This document shows positions 1 to 8,473 of a stretch of 64,000 nucleotides of DNA, in pieces (position 1 is the first letter of the stretch; each line of letters starts with the position of its first letter). The DNA comes from JBFWWP01 sp050246115 (lineage in GTDB: Bacteria > Planctomycetota > UBA8108 > UBA1146 > JAJFFE01). The notes below the pieces were generated by a model. The model saw only the letters and a list, made by a program, of their open reading frames with translations, did no database searches and was not told the DNA's origin. Where the stretch lies: contig JBFWWP010000002.1 of NCBI GenBank assembly GCA_050246115.1, forward strand, positions 62,001-126,000, written 5' to 3'. Position numbers and translations under genes: made by a program.

Positions 1-310
1 ACTTCCCGCCTTGACCTCGTAAATCTACTCGCCGCGAGGGTTCCCCTTCGGAGGCGGCCGGAAATCCCGGCGGCGTGGGATCTGTTCCGTGACAGCGCCG
101 CGCCGCCAAACTATGATGGCGCGGGTCCGGTGGGCGGCCCGCAGCCGTGTCCACCTGGGGGGGGGGCGTGGGGCCGCCCGCTCACCGCTGCGCGGGTCTC
201 GCGCCGTCGTCATCGCGCACGTTCGGTCCTTGCCGAGACCGAACGGTCGGAATCTGCTGGGTCGATGTCGAGTGGGGTGCGGACGATCGTCGCCCCGCGA
301 AAGGTCGGGA
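1..310. other. Leader region without a recognised gene
   Basis: This stretch lies upstream of the sigma factor gene. Open frames exist on both strands, but they are Arg/Pro-rich and look like by-products of high GC content. The sigma factor frame stays open up to 89, so a longer N-terminus is formally possible. I see no convincing promoter. Confidence 0.4.
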
Positions 311-952
311 ATGAAGTCTTCGAGACGCCGATCTCCGGATGCTCCCGCCGTGGCCAGCGACGACGCGGGCGTCGTCGCTCGTGCGCTCGACACCAGCACC
401 GAGGAAGACCGTCAGCTGGTCGCACGCTCGATCTATGGGGACACGAACGCCTTCGCGCAGTTGGTGGCCAAGTACCAGGACCGGACCCTGGCCATCGCTC
501 GGCACTTCGTCTACGAAGAGGAAGCCGCGCGGGACGTTGCCCAGGAGGCCTTTCTGCGAGTCTACCGAAGTCTCCACCAGTTCGACCTCACGATGCGCTT
601 CTACACCTGGTTCTATCGCATCGTGGTCCATCTGGCGATCGACCACCTGCGACGGCAGCGGCGGTCGCCAATGAACGTAGGCGACTTTCGTACGCTGCGG
701 CACGCGTCACCGGGTGGGAGCTCGGATCGAGTGGAGCGCATGGAGACGAGTCGCGACGTTCACCGCGTGCTCCGACAGGTGCCGGAGAGCTACCGGCAGC
801 TTCTCGTGTTGCGTGACTTCGAGGGGTTCACCTCCAAGGAGATTTCGGACATCGCGGGCTGGAATCACGCTACGGTCCGGTGGCGGCTGCACCGGGCGCG
901 CCAGATCTTTCGTGAACTCTGGGAAGCGGAAGGGCTGTCGAGCGATGTTTGA
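311..952 (+). CDS. ECF-type RNA polymerase sigma factor
   Basis: Sigma-70 family protein of 213 residues, expected to direct RNA polymerase to a small regulon once released by its anti-sigma factor. Region 2 spans about residues 44 to 115, with the core-binding helix DVAQEAFLRVYRSL and the basic end AIDHLRRQRR. Region 4 (about 150 to 205) contains VPESYRQLLVLRDFEGFT followed by a helix-turn-helix. I chose the ATG at 311 because the family similarity begins soon after it and the upstream in-frame extension is low-complexity. The stop codon overlaps the start of the anti-sigma gene, so the two are probably translationally coupled. The regulon cannot be told from the sequence. Confidence 0.9.
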   Translation: MKSSRRRSPDAPAVASDDAGVVARALDTSTEEDRQLVARSIYGDTNAFAQLVAKYQDRTLAIARHFVYEEEAARDVAQEAFLRVYRSLHQFDLTMRFYTWFYRIVVHLAIDHLRRQRRSPMNVGDFRTLRHASPGGSSDRVERMETSRDVHRVLRQVPESYRQLLVLRDFEGFTSKEISDIAGWNHATVRWRLHRARQIFRELWEAEGLSSDV

Positions 953-1583
953 CTCCGCATCCGAACGACCGCTGACCTCCACCCCGCAAGTCTCCGGACG
1001 ACAGGCGTGGTCCGCACCTCGGGTGTCCGTGGCTTGCGAGAGCGTGGAGATCGCGCTCGCGCGGAGGTCCCCGTCGGTCCCGTTGGCGGCGTGGGTCGAG
1101 GTCCACTTGACCCACTGCCATGAGTGTCGTCGCGAGGCGTCGGAGGCCTTGCGGCTCGAGTCGCTCGGCGGGCGGACCGAAGGCCCGGCGCGTGGCGAGC
1201 CCGACCCGCTGTTTCTCCGAACCGTCATGGCCCGCGTGACGGCCGAGGCGACCCCCGCGGATCGAGCGCGCCGCCGAGTGCGTCGGCAGCGAGTCGCCGC
1301 GTTGGTTGCGGTATGTGTCCTGTCCGCCAGCACGGCCTGGATCGGTTCGACCACGAGGTTCGAGTCCGGAACGCCGCAGGCCGCGGACCGGGCTGAGCAC
1401 GCCCCTTCCGGGGGCACGCAACGACAGGCTGCCGGAGGAGCCGACGCGGGGATCATGGCGGCCGGGGGTACCGATCGTTGGGACTCCGCATTCGGTAGGT
1501 CGCACGAGGCTGCGGCTCGGAAGAGCGCGTGGCTACTCGTGAGCGTTGCCGATGGCACCGGGAAGGAAGTTCTGAGTTTCTGA
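945..1583 (+). CDS. Membrane-bound zinc-finger anti-sigma factor
   Basis: A 212-residue protein beginning inside the end of the sigma factor gene (ATG at 945, sigma stop at 950-952). Around residues 52 to 60 it has the H-x3-C-x2-C motif (HLTHCHEC) of zinc-binding anti-sigma domains, with a further Cys upstream in VACESVEIAL. A single hydrophobic segment (about residues 113 to 133, VAALVAVCVLSASTAWI) would anchor it in the membrane. The C-terminal part is Ala/Gly-rich and not recognisable. By family knowledge it should hold the sigma factor at the membrane until a signal, often proteolysis, releases it. The last base of its stop codon is the first base of the next ATG. Confidence 0.85.
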   Translation: MFDSASERPLTSTPQVSGRQAWSAPRVSVACESVEIALARRSPSVPLAAWVEVHLTHCHECRREASEALRLESLGGRTEGPARGEPDPLFLRTVMARVTAEATPADRARRRVRRQRVAALVAVCVLSASTAWIGSTTRFESGTPQAADRAEHAPSGGTQRQAAGGADAGIMAAGGTDRWDSAFGRSHEAAARKSAWLLVSVADGTGKEVLSF

Positions 1584-2800
1584 TGGCACGGAACCGTTGT
1601 CGGATCGCCACGCTGTTGGTTCTCGCGGCGCTCTCGGGTGCCGCTCCGGTGGCTCATTGCCAATCGGACGACGGGCTCGACCTGGGCGGCGTCATTGAGC
1701 GGCTCGCCGACCGGATCGCGCCTTCGGTGGTCGGGGTGCGAGTGGTCGAGCGCGGGAGCCGCCCCGGCGCCGATCCGGAGGGGCGCCCCGCGCCCCTGAC
1801 GTCGCCCGCCATCCGCGTTCTCGTCAGCGTGTCGGGTATCGTGCTGACGAAGACGGGAGACGTGGCGACCCTGTTGAAGGACGGACTCCCCGCGGCGCAG
1901 CACGGTGGGGAAGTCTCGCTCGAGGTGACCTTCGCGAGCGGTGAAGTTTGCCGCGCCGACTGGGTCGCCACCGATCGTGCCTCAGGGGTGACCATCGTTC
2001 GGATCGTCGAGCCGCCGAAGCTGCGCCCGGCGAAGCTCGCGCGCGACCTACCCTCGGCCGGGTCGATGGTGTTGGGGGTGGGTTGGTCGTTCGGCCTCAA
2101 TCACTCGTTTCAACTCGGCATGGTCAGCGGTCCGAACCGGCGCCTGCGACATCCCGCTTTCCCGCAGTTGATCCAAACCAACCTGATCGCCAACCCGGGC
2201 GACGTCGGCGGGCTACTCGCCAACACCCGCGGTGAGTGTCTGGGGATGCTGGCGCTCACCATCGGTGACGAACAGGGCCTGGCTCCGGGTGGCCGGTCTG
2301 GCGGCGTACTGGCTGCCGAGGGAGCACCAGGCGCGCAGAGCGTTTCGTTCGCCATTCCCGCCGAAGTGCTCCACCGCATCTGCACCGGGTTGCTTCGCGA
2401 TGGTCGCGTCGAGCGCGGCGTGCTCGGCGCCCGCTTCTACTTCGTGAACCGCGCCGAGGCAGGTTGCGAGTGTCTCACCCACCGTTGCCACGGCGTCAAG
2501 GTGATCGCAGTCCAGGCCGATGGGAACGCCGCCGCGGTCGGCCTCCGGGAGGGCGACATCATCGCGCGCGTGGACCAACGGGAGATGACCACCGAGAGCG
2601 ACATGTACTGGTTCGCCCAGCAAGTGCAGTACGGAACTCCGGGGGCCCGTCTCCGTATCGAGGTGCATCGCCATGCGATCGACGGCCAAGCGCCGGTGCG
2701 AATCCTGCAAGCGACCATCGGCACCTACCGGGACCCTGACCCGCCGCCGCCCGAAGAGCCAACGGGAGACGCGACTGAAGACGCCGACTCGAACCCATAA
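1583..2800 (+). CDS. Exported HtrA-like protein with PDZ domain, catalytic triad lost
   Basis: A 405-residue protein with a signal peptide (MARNRCRIATLLVLAALSG, cut near AHC or QS). The body follows the trypsin-like fold of HtrA/DegP, but the active-site segment reads NPGDVGGLL near residue 204 where active enzymes have NPGNSGGPL, so the nucleophile Ser is replaced by Val. The histidine segment (SGIVLTKTGDVATLLKDG) and the Asp segment (SGVTIVRI) also lack the expected residues. A PDZ domain occupies about residues 280 to 370 (GVKVIAVQADGNAAAVGLRE), and a Pro/Glu-rich tail follows. It is probably a periplasmic binding or sensing protein rather than a protease. Its start overlaps the anti-sigma stop, which suggests a part in signal perception (inference). 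Confidence 0.8.
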   Translation: MARNRCRIATLLVLAALSGAAPVAHCQSDDGLDLGGVIERLADRIAPSVVGVRVVERGSRPGADPEGRPAPLTSPAIRVLVSVSGIVLTKTGDVATLLKDGLPAAQHGGEVSLEVTFASGEVCRADWVATDRASGVTIVRIVEPPKLRPAKLARDLPSAGSMVLGVGWSFGLNHSFQLGMVSGPNRRLRHPAFPQLIQTNLIANPGDVGGLLANTRGECLGMLALTIGDEQGLAPGGRSGGVLAAEGAPGAQSVSFAIPAEVLHRICTGLLRDGRVERGVLGARFYFVNRAEAGCECLTHRCHGVKVIAVQADGNAAAVGLREGDIIARVDQREMTTESDMYWFAQQVQYGTPGARLRIEVHRHAIDGQAPVRILQATIGTYRDPDPPPPEEPTGDATEDADSNP

Positions 2801-2955
2801 GCCGAGTCCGCCTCGTGCGCCGTTCCCGCCCACTCCGAGCGCGGCTCCCCCTTGTGAAGCACGCACCGTCCCCGCAGAATGGCCCAACGCAGACACCCGC
2901 CCTTTTCGCCTCCGCGAGAGTAGCAGCGTCTGCGAGACCCCAAGTTGCGACCTCA

Positions 2956-3029
2956 GGGCCTATAGCTCAGTCGGTTAGAGCGGCGGACTCATAATCCGCT
3001 GGTCGCAGGTTCGAGTCCTGCTGGGCCCA
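2956..3029 (+). tRNA. tRNA with CAU anticodon, probably tRNA-Ile2 (lysidine type)
   Basis: A complete cloverleaf: acceptor stem GGGCCTA/TGGGCCC, D arm GCTC..GAGC, anticodon stem GCGGA/TCCGC with loop CTCATAA (CAT at 2990-2992), T arm GCAGG/CCTGC and discriminator A. The 1-72 pair is G-C, which excludes initiator tRNA. The CTCATAATCCG anticodon arm followed by TGGTCGCAGG resembles tRNA-Ile(CAU), whose C34 becomes lysidine, more than elongator tRNA-Met, but I cannot fully exclude the latter. The CCA end is not encoded. Confidence 0.9.
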
Positions 3030-3581
3030 CTTTGACTTGCCACGATGCAGGAGGGCGCGCAGGCGGTTCCTGAGCCCGTTTCTGAACGATGCACACTCTC
3101 GCTTCCTTGCGACGAACTTCCGCGAGGTAGCCGAGCGCGGTCTTCGCCCACCTCCCACCGGACGCGGTTCGCGATCTGGCTGCGGCATACGCAGGATCAC
3201 GCACGCGGCCCGCCCGGCGCTCCCGCTTCGTCGGTGTCTTAGAGAACGGATACATCCCTGTCCGAAGAGGCCCGGTCGCCAGTGCTCGTTGGGCAGCGGT
3301 CAGATCGGCAAATCGCTGGAGTTGTTCCGCAAGTTGTAGGGGGACCGGGACGCGGGCGGTTGAACAGGTCGGACGCCATTCGGTGATCGAGTCCCTCAGG
3401 AGAGCTGGGGAAAGGCGTGGGCCACGCCGTCGGCCTGGTTGAACGAACGTCGAGCCCGGCTACGTGAACCACGTGATACCCAATCGCGTTCAGTTCGCGC
3501 GGGCTGGAGCACTCGACTGAGAGCAGAAGCGGGAGGGCAAGCCAGCAGTTCGAACGATCGCGCGCAGCGGTTTACACCCGT
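3030..3581. other. Intergenic region, nothing recognised
   Basis: About 550 bases between the tRNA and the 3' end of the convergent LolA-like gene. Short frames exist on both strands but none has a credible ribosome binding site or family similarity. I see no terminator with a clear T-run and no repeat shared with the rest of the window. Confidence 0.4.
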
Positions 3582-4634
3582 CTAGTCCCGCCGCAGGTAC
3601 GACTTCGCGGCTTCGAGGTACTTGCGGGCTTCGTCACCGAGCGTGAGCGATCCATCGTCCAGGCGGGCTCGAATCCAGCGCACTACGAAGGGCTCGAATC
3701 GGTCCTGGAAAGGGGTCTGCTGGCTCGTGTAGTCCGCCAGGAGCCGTGCGGACAGCTCGGGCGAGAGCGTCGCCTCGCGAAGGAGTAATCCCGCCACCTC
3801 CGCGTCGACGGTCGTGATCAGACCCGTGGTGTCTCGACCAGGGTCGGGCGGCCTGAACTCCAGGGCCTCGGCCGGAACCTCGCAGTCGAAGACAGTGAAG
3901 TAGTCTGTCGTTTCCGTCACGGAGGTCGTGCCGCGGTTCCGCCGCTTCTTCAGGCGGTCCAGGGCTTCAGTCACTGCCTCACCCGCGGGCGCAGGAAGGA
4001 CCAAGTCGGTCATGTCGGGTAAGGTGAATCGCTTGACTACGCGAAGCAGAACGAATGTGCCTCTTTCGACCCAGAGAGAGTATTCCTTATCGGCTTGCCC
4101 ACCACGCAATCGATAGCAAGCTACCCCAGCGAGCTCCTCGTTGGGGAGCCGTTCGGCCTCCGATAGGCGGAGGAGTGGAGATCGTGCAACACCCAACAAG
4201 CCGAGTAGGCCGGCGGTCCAGATACTCGCTCCCTGGGTGATGCCTGTTCCGCCTCCCGACTCAATGTCCTCGAGTTCCTGAGTTCTACCGTCGAGATCCC
4301 AATAGCTACGGACGCCTTCGTCGTCGCAGTGAATGATGTATGCCGAGGCATCTCCGCCGCCCCCGAACGACGTGTGCTCGAAGCGCAGCCGGCCCGGGCG
4401 AACGAAGTCGATGACGAAGAAGGTGCGAGTGAAACGAGTGTGTTCGCCGGGCTCGTTCCACTCTGTACTGATCGTGGCTCTTGTTCGGAGTGTCTTGCAG
4501 GTCGAGTACTTCCTTCCGACTCGAGTCAGAATCTCTGTTGCGGAAAGGTCATCGCTCGAGTCCTGGGCCCGGACTGGAGCGATCGTCAGCACGCAAGCGG
4601 CGATGAAGGCGAGTCGGACAAGGCTACGAAGCAT
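3582..4634 (-). CDS. Exported protein with LolA-like features, function unknown
   Basis: A 350-residue protein with a clear signal peptide (MLRSLVRLAFIAACVLTIAP, cut near VRAQ). After it, SATEILTRVGRKYSTCKTLR and the following beta-rich stretch (ISTEWNEPGEHTRFTRTF, then RPGRLRFEH and a YWDLDGRTQEL segment) resemble the opening of LolA/LolB-like proteins, where a half-barrel holds a lipid. Many Planctomycetota encode such proteins as solitary genes. No lipobox is seen, so it should be periplasmic. It stands alone, convergent with the tRNA. The LolA link is by general pattern only, and the actual ligand or partner is unknown. Confidence 0.7.
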   Translation of the reverse strand: MLRSLVRLAFIAACVLTIAPVRAQDSSDDLSATEILTRVGRKYSTCKTLRTRATISTEWNEPGEHTRFTRTFFVIDFVRPGRLRFEHTSFGGGGDASAYIIHCDDEGVRSYWDLDGRTQELEDIESGGGTGITQGASIWTAGLLGLLGVARSPLLRLSEAERLPNEELAGVACYRLRGGQADKEYSLWVERGTFVLLRVVKRFTLPDMTDLVLPAPAGEAVTEALDRLKKRRNRGTTSVTETTDYFTVFDCEVPAEALEFRPPDPGRDTTGLITTVDAEVAGLLLREATLSPELSARLLADYTSQQTPFQDRFEPFVVRWIRARLDDGSLTLGDEARKYLEAAKSYLRRD

Positions 4635-4868
4635 GCGGCCTCCTGGGGATCTGCTCGAAAACCTTGGAAAGCAGTGGCAATCGAGTGGAAGTGTCGCCGC
4701 ATGAGGCAGTCACCGCAATGAGGTATTCTGTGGAAACACCGGGGTGCGGGTAGAGTGCCGGTACCCGCACACTTCCTTCGTCGCGGGCAGATCGAAACTC
4801 GCCATTGGACACCGTCCGATGGCTTCACCTCGAACGTCAAGAGGGCCTGCTCGACTCCGGTTGTCGGT

Positions 4869-5357
4869 CTACTCGAGTAGGCTGCGTAGCATCCATGCGG
4901 TCTTCTCGTGGACCTGCATGCGCTGGGTCAACAGGTCGAGGGTCACCTGATCCTCGGCTTCTTCGGCGATCGGGACGACCTTCCGCGCGGTCCTGACCAC
5001 GGTTTCTTGTCCTTGCACCAGCTGGCGAATCATCTCCTCGGCGGCGGGTACACCGGTTTCCTCTGCAACGGTCGACAGCTTCTGAAACTGAGCGTAGCTT
5101 CCGGGGGCCGCGTGTCCGAGGGCTCGGATGCGTTCAGCGATCTCGTCGACCGCCATCGCGAGTTCCGTGTACTGCGCCTCGAACATGACGTGCAGGGTTT
5201 GGAACATGGGGCCGGTGACGTTCCAATGGAAGTTGTGAGTCTTGAGGTACAGGGTGTAGCTGTCTGCAAGTACGCGACACAGTCCCGCGGCGAGTTTCTC
5301 CCGTTGGGCCGGCTCGATTCCGATGTCGATCGCGGGGCGTTGAGTTTTCTTGCTCAT
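4869..5357 (-). CDS. dps: Dps-family ferritin-like DNA-binding/iron storage protein
   Basis: A 162-residue protein of normal Dps length. The segment KTHNFHWNVTGPMFQTLHVM contains the His of the inter-subunit ferroxidase site, and the following EAQYTELAMAVDEIAERIRA supplies the Asp/Glu ligands, the standard Dps signature. Dps forms a dodecamer that oxidises ferrous iron with hydrogen peroxide, stores the mineral and in many species protects DNA. The N-terminus (MSKKTQRPAID) is short with only a few Lys/Arg, so DNA binding is uncertain. The gene is apparently monocistronic, and a cluster of dispersed repeats lies upstream of it. Confidence 0.92.
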   Translation of the reverse strand: MSKKTQRPAIDIGIEPAQREKLAAGLCRVLADSYTLYLKTHNFHWNVTGPMFQTLHVMFEAQYTELAMAVDEIAERIRALGHAAPGSYAQFQKLSTVAEETGVPAAEEMIRQLVQGQETVVRTARKVVPIAEEAEDQVTLDLLTQRMQVHEKTAWMLRSLLE

Positions 5358-5446
5358 GATGCCTTTCTTGGCTCAGAGTTGCGCGGGCCGCTCCGCTCGT
5401 AACCGGGTGTTGGCAGCGGAGTGACTCGTTGTCCGAGGTGACCCAA

Positions 5447-5517
5447 GGCCCAAATCAAGCGCGTGCCGCGCTTGCCTTGGGCCACGTTCATCTTCAAGGG
5501 GGCTTCGAAAGCCCCCT
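5447..5517. repeat. Dispersed hairpin repeat (copy 1)
   Basis: GGCCCAAATCAAGCGCG pairs with CGCGCTTGCCTTGGGCC over 5447-5483, followed at 5497-5517 by a second stem whose arms are AGGGGGCTT and AAGCCCCCT. The same order of elements occurs near 31644-31721 and, more diverged, in the element at 47945-48163. Single stems occur near 38144 and 60674. All copies lie between genes. Confidence 0.7.
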
Positions 5518-5620
5518 CGCGGCTGCGGCCAAGCCGCATCCACTTCATCCAAGAGCGCTTGCCTTCGGCTCGTAACGCCAAGCGCGAACACGCGTTGCTC
5601 TCGAGTGCGCTGGATCTGGA

Positions 5621-5807
5621 CTGAGGAGTCGCCCAAGAATGACTTCACCCTCTTGCTCGTCGCTTCGGGCCATCTTCGACCGATCCGAAAACCTCGAAAT
5701 CCTCACCGGAACTAAGGCTACGCCTCCGGTTCCGAGCTTTCCGGATCGGCCGAATCTGACCCAAGTCGACGGCAAGATGTCGAAGTTATTCTTGGGCGAC
5801 TCCTTAG
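5621..5807. repeat. Long imperfect palindrome with CTNAGGAGTCGCCCAAG ends
   Basis: The left arm CTGAGGAGTCGCCCAAGAAT (5621-5640) is the near-perfect inverse of ATTCTTGGGCGACTCCTTAG (5788-5807), and the similarity continues inwards with mismatches (CTTCACCCTCTTGC against GCAAGATGTCGAAG). The whole 187 bases could fold into one long stem. The terminal motif CTAAGGAGTCGCC recurs at 31811-31823 and 32377-32393. There is no coding frame, and it looks like a non-autonomous MITE-type element or a structured RNA. Confidence 0.65.
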
Positions 5808-6156
5808 GCCAGTGTGCGGCCAGAGACACCGCTTCACCGAGGGTGATCCGCCAGGAAGTCCCTGTCAAGCGTTGCGCCGGCCCATGCCGACTCGCCCCGA
5901 GTGGAGGCGTTTCCCGGGGCGTCGCTCTGTCTTCACGCTCGATGAGAGACACAGAATGCGAGCACGGTTCCCGCGACGTTCCCGGTTTTCTGTCGGACTG
6001 CTCAGACCCAGCCCGCAGTTCGCTGAGGCGCGTTCGTCTCTCCGACGAGTACGGTTCGTGGTTCATGGACCAGGGCACTGTAGCCGATGCCACACCGCGG
6101 GTACCCGAGGGGGGCCCCCATCGCGTCCGGGGTGTGTTGGCCAGCGCGGGGCGACG

Positions 6157-8142
6157 CTACGGCAGGGGTGGGGCCGCTGAGGGAGTGCGGGTGGCTACGT
6201 CGCGGAAGGCTTGGCGGGCGGACTCGACGCCGATGATGGCGATGAGGTCGGCGGGCGCGAGCGGATAGGTGGCGTCCGGGTTGATGACCAAGTGGTCGTT
6301 GCGAATCACCCCGACGACCGAGGCTCCGGTGCGCTTGCGGATCCGCGCTTGTTCGATCGACTGGCCCGCGAGTGGGCTGTCGACGGGGATCTGAATCCAC
6401 TCGAGGTCGAACTGCTGCTCGGCGGATCGAAGGTGCGACAGGGTACGGTATCCCGCTTGCCTGCCGAGGAACGGCGCGAAGAGTTCTTCGCGGAGGGCCT
6501 CGGTGTGCCGCTGGATTTCGGACGCTGGAACGCCGAGGTGCATCAACGATTGGCGCGTCATCTCGAGGCCGGCCTCGAACTCGGGGATGACGACGTCGGT
6601 GACCCCGAGGGCGGCGAGGGCAGGGAGCAGGGTCGAGTCGGCTGCGCGCGCCACAACGAGGATCTTCGGGTTGAGCTTGCGCGCATGCTGAATGACCGAG
6701 CGTTCGACGATGAGGTCTGGGGTCGTCAACACGAGCAGGCGTGCGGTAGCGATTTGGGTCGCCTCGAGGACGATCTCTTGGCTGGCATCGCCGTAGACGA
6801 CGGTGGCGCCAAGCAGTTTCGCCTGCTCCACCCGTCGATGGTCGAGCTCCACGACGACGACCTGCTGACCGAGCCGCCGGAGTACCTTGTGGATCTGGAG
6901 ACCCACGCGTCCGCCGCCCGCGATGATCACGTGATCTTGCAAACCTTCGTCGGGCAAGTTGAGGGTCTCGAGAGGCTCGTGCCGGAACCAGCGCTTGCGC
7001 AGTCCATAGAGTCGCGCGGTCTGCCCCGAGACGAGGGGCGTGAGGATCATCGTGATGATCGCGGCTGACAGTACGAGCGAGTACACATCTTGGTTGATGG
7101 ACCCAGTGGCAAGGCCGACCCCGGCGAGCACGAACGCAAACTCGCCGATCTGGAACAGACCCAACCCGACAGCCAAGGGGATGACGTTGCCGTAACGGAA
7201 CCACCGGCAGAGCAGCGCGAAGATGAGTCCCTTGCCGATGCCGACGGCCGCCACGAGGAACGCGACCTCGCCGAAGTGGCTCACCAAGTAGCTGGGTTCG
7301 AGCAGCATGCCGACCGATGCGAAGAACAGCAGTCCGAACAAGTCGCGCAAGGGAATGATGTCGCTCAGCGCTTGGTGTCCGTAGTCGGACTCGCTCAGTA
7401 CCATGCCGGCGACGAACGCACCGAACGCGAAGGACAAGCCCACCAAGTGCGTGGCGTAGCCGACTCCCAAGCCGATCGCGGTGATGGCGAGGAGGAACAG
7501 CTCCCTGGACCCCACGCCGGCGATGTGACGGAGCAAGAGCGGCAGTACCTTCGTGCCCAATGCGATCATGCCCGCGATGAACGCCGCCGCCTTGAGGAGC
7601 GCGAGTCCGACCGACGGCAGGCCTGCGACAGGGTCGCTCAGCTGTGGAAGCACGACCATCAGCGGAATGACGGCGAGGTCCTGGACGATCAGGATCCCGA
7701 TCATCACCTTGCTCGAGAGCGTTCCGATCCACCCCTGGTTCATGAGAGTCTTGAGGATCACCATCGTGCTCGATAGCGAAACCAATGCGCCGAGCCAGAG
7801 TGCGTGTTTCCACTCCCATCCGAGCAGGCGGCCGATCCCGAAACCGAGTCCGATGGTGAGCGCGATCTGGATCGGCGTCCCGATGAGGGCGATGTGCTTT
7901 ACGGGGCGGAGATCCTTGAGCGAGAACTCGAGTCCGAGGGCGAACAGCAGGAGCGCGACGCCGATCTCTGCCAGCCGCTCGATCTCGTGAACGTTCGAGA
8001 CCGTGAGCCCACCCGTGTGGGGACCGAGCACGATGCCCGCCGCGATGTAGCCCAGGATCACCGGCTGACCGAGGCGTTGCAGCAAGAGTCCGCAGGCGAA
8101 CGCGGTGACCACCAACAAAATGATGTCGGACGCGATGCCCAC
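6157..8142 (-). CDS. KefB-type monovalent cation:proton antiporter (CPA2) with TrkA-N and TrkA-C domains
   Basis: A 661-residue inner-membrane transporter. The first 380 residues hold about 12 hydrophobic segments of the Na+/H+ exchanger fold (start VGIASDIILLVVTAFACGLL, later GYIAAGIVLGPHTGG and LLFALGLEFSLKDLR). A RCK/TrkA-N nucleotide-binding domain starts near residue 420 (DHVIIAGGGRVGLQIHKVLR, a Rossmann GxGxxG-type loop) and a TrkA-C domain forms the end (FDLEWIQIPVDSPLAGQSI). I chose the GTG at 8142 because AAGGGATTA precedes it at proper distance and the frame upstream is not membrane-like. Family members exchange K+ or Na+ for protons. It is a single gene facing away from the injection system. 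Confidence 0.88.
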   Translation of the reverse strand: MGIASDIILLVVTAFACGLLLQRLGQPVILGYIAAGIVLGPHTGGLTVSNVHEIERLAEIGVALLLFALGLEFSLKDLRPVKHIALIGTPIQIALTIGLGFGIGRLLGWEWKHALWLGALVSLSSTMVILKTLMNQGWIGTLSSKVMIGILIVQDLAVIPLMVVLPQLSDPVAGLPSVGLALLKAAAFIAGMIALGTKVLPLLLRHIAGVGSRELFLLAITAIGLGVGYATHLVGLSFAFGAFVAGMVLSESDYGHQALSDIIPLRDLFGLLFFASVGMLLEPSYLVSHFGEVAFLVAAVGIGKGLIFALLCRWFRYGNVIPLAVGLGLFQIGEFAFVLAGVGLATGSINQDVYSLVLSAAIITMILTPLVSGQTARLYGLRKRWFRHEPLETLNLPDEGLQDHVIIAGGGRVGLQIHKVLRRLGQQVVVVELDHRRVEQAKLLGATVVYGDASQEIVLEATQIATARLLVLTTPDLIVERSVIQHARKLNPKILVVARAADSTLLPALAALGVTDVVIPEFEAGLEMTRQSLMHLGVPASEIQRHTEALREELFAPFLGRQAGYRTLSHLRSAEQQFDLEWIQIPVDSPLAGQSIEQARIRKRTGASVVGVIRNDHLVINPDATYPLAPADLIAIIGVESARQAFRDVATRTPSAAPPLP

Positions 8143-8383
8143 GCTAATCCCTTCGTGATGGTTTGCTCGGCCCGCTCGCGGACTATGGCAGGCGCACGCC
8201 GACCGCGCGGAGGCTTGTCGAGGACGTGGTCGAGCGCAAGGCATCTTCGAGGCAGAGCGTGCGGTGCGGGTCGTGATCGGCCCGTTGGGTCGGCGGGGTA
8301 CCGATGAGAAAGGTTGACGGACTTCACCGAGCTTTGACGGCCATCGTGCAGTCGAGACACTCGAACACAGCGCGGTCAGCTCT

Positions 8384-8443
8384 TGCATGTCCAGCTTGTG
8401 GACGGTTTGCGTCTCGCTTGACGGCCGCGGCATGCATGTCCAG
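8384..8443 (+). repeat. Direct repeat TGCATGTCCAG, two copies upstream of the CIS operon
   Basis: TGCATGTCCAG occurs at 8384-8394 and again at 8433-8443, 49 bases apart and therefore close to five helical turns. The second copy overlaps the -10 element of the candidate promoter. This spacing and place suit a regulator binding site, but that is inference. Confidence 0.45.
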
Positions 8444-8446
8444 AAT
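8418..8446 (+). promoter_or_regulatory. Candidate sigma-70 type promoter of the CIS operon
   Basis: TTGACG at 8418-8423 and CAGAAT at 8441-8446 are separated by 17 bases. The -35 matches five of six consensus positions and the -10 four. Transcription would start near 8453, about 20 bases before the TTG start codon at 8474. Confidence 0.35.
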
Positions 8447-8473
8447 CGGCGCGGTATTCAAAGGAGCCCTTCG

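Larger units (their letters stand above)
5358..6156. other. Repeat-bearing intergenic region upstream of dps
   Basis: About 800 bases without a credible gene. The first 450 hold a hairpin (5447-5483), a second GC-rich hairpin (5497-5517) and a long imperfect palindrome (5621-5807), all belonging to repeats found elsewhere in the window. From 5808 to 6156 I see nothing recognisable. Confidence 0.5.
8143..8473. other. Divergent intergenic region upstream of the injection system
   Basis: About 330 bases separating the antiporter gene (minus) from the injection cluster (plus). It holds an exact 11-base direct repeat and a candidate promoter, both listed separately. No gene is seen. Confidence 0.5.

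Noticed and set aside
6002..7819. Long open minus-strand frame inside the antiporter gene
   Set aside because: It runs in another frame of a certain gene, is Arg/His/Pro-rich and has no domain; a by-product of GC-rich codons.
8316..8345. TTGACG near 8317 as promoter of the injection operon
   Set aside because: No acceptable -10 at 16 to 18 bases; the pair at 8418-8446 is better.
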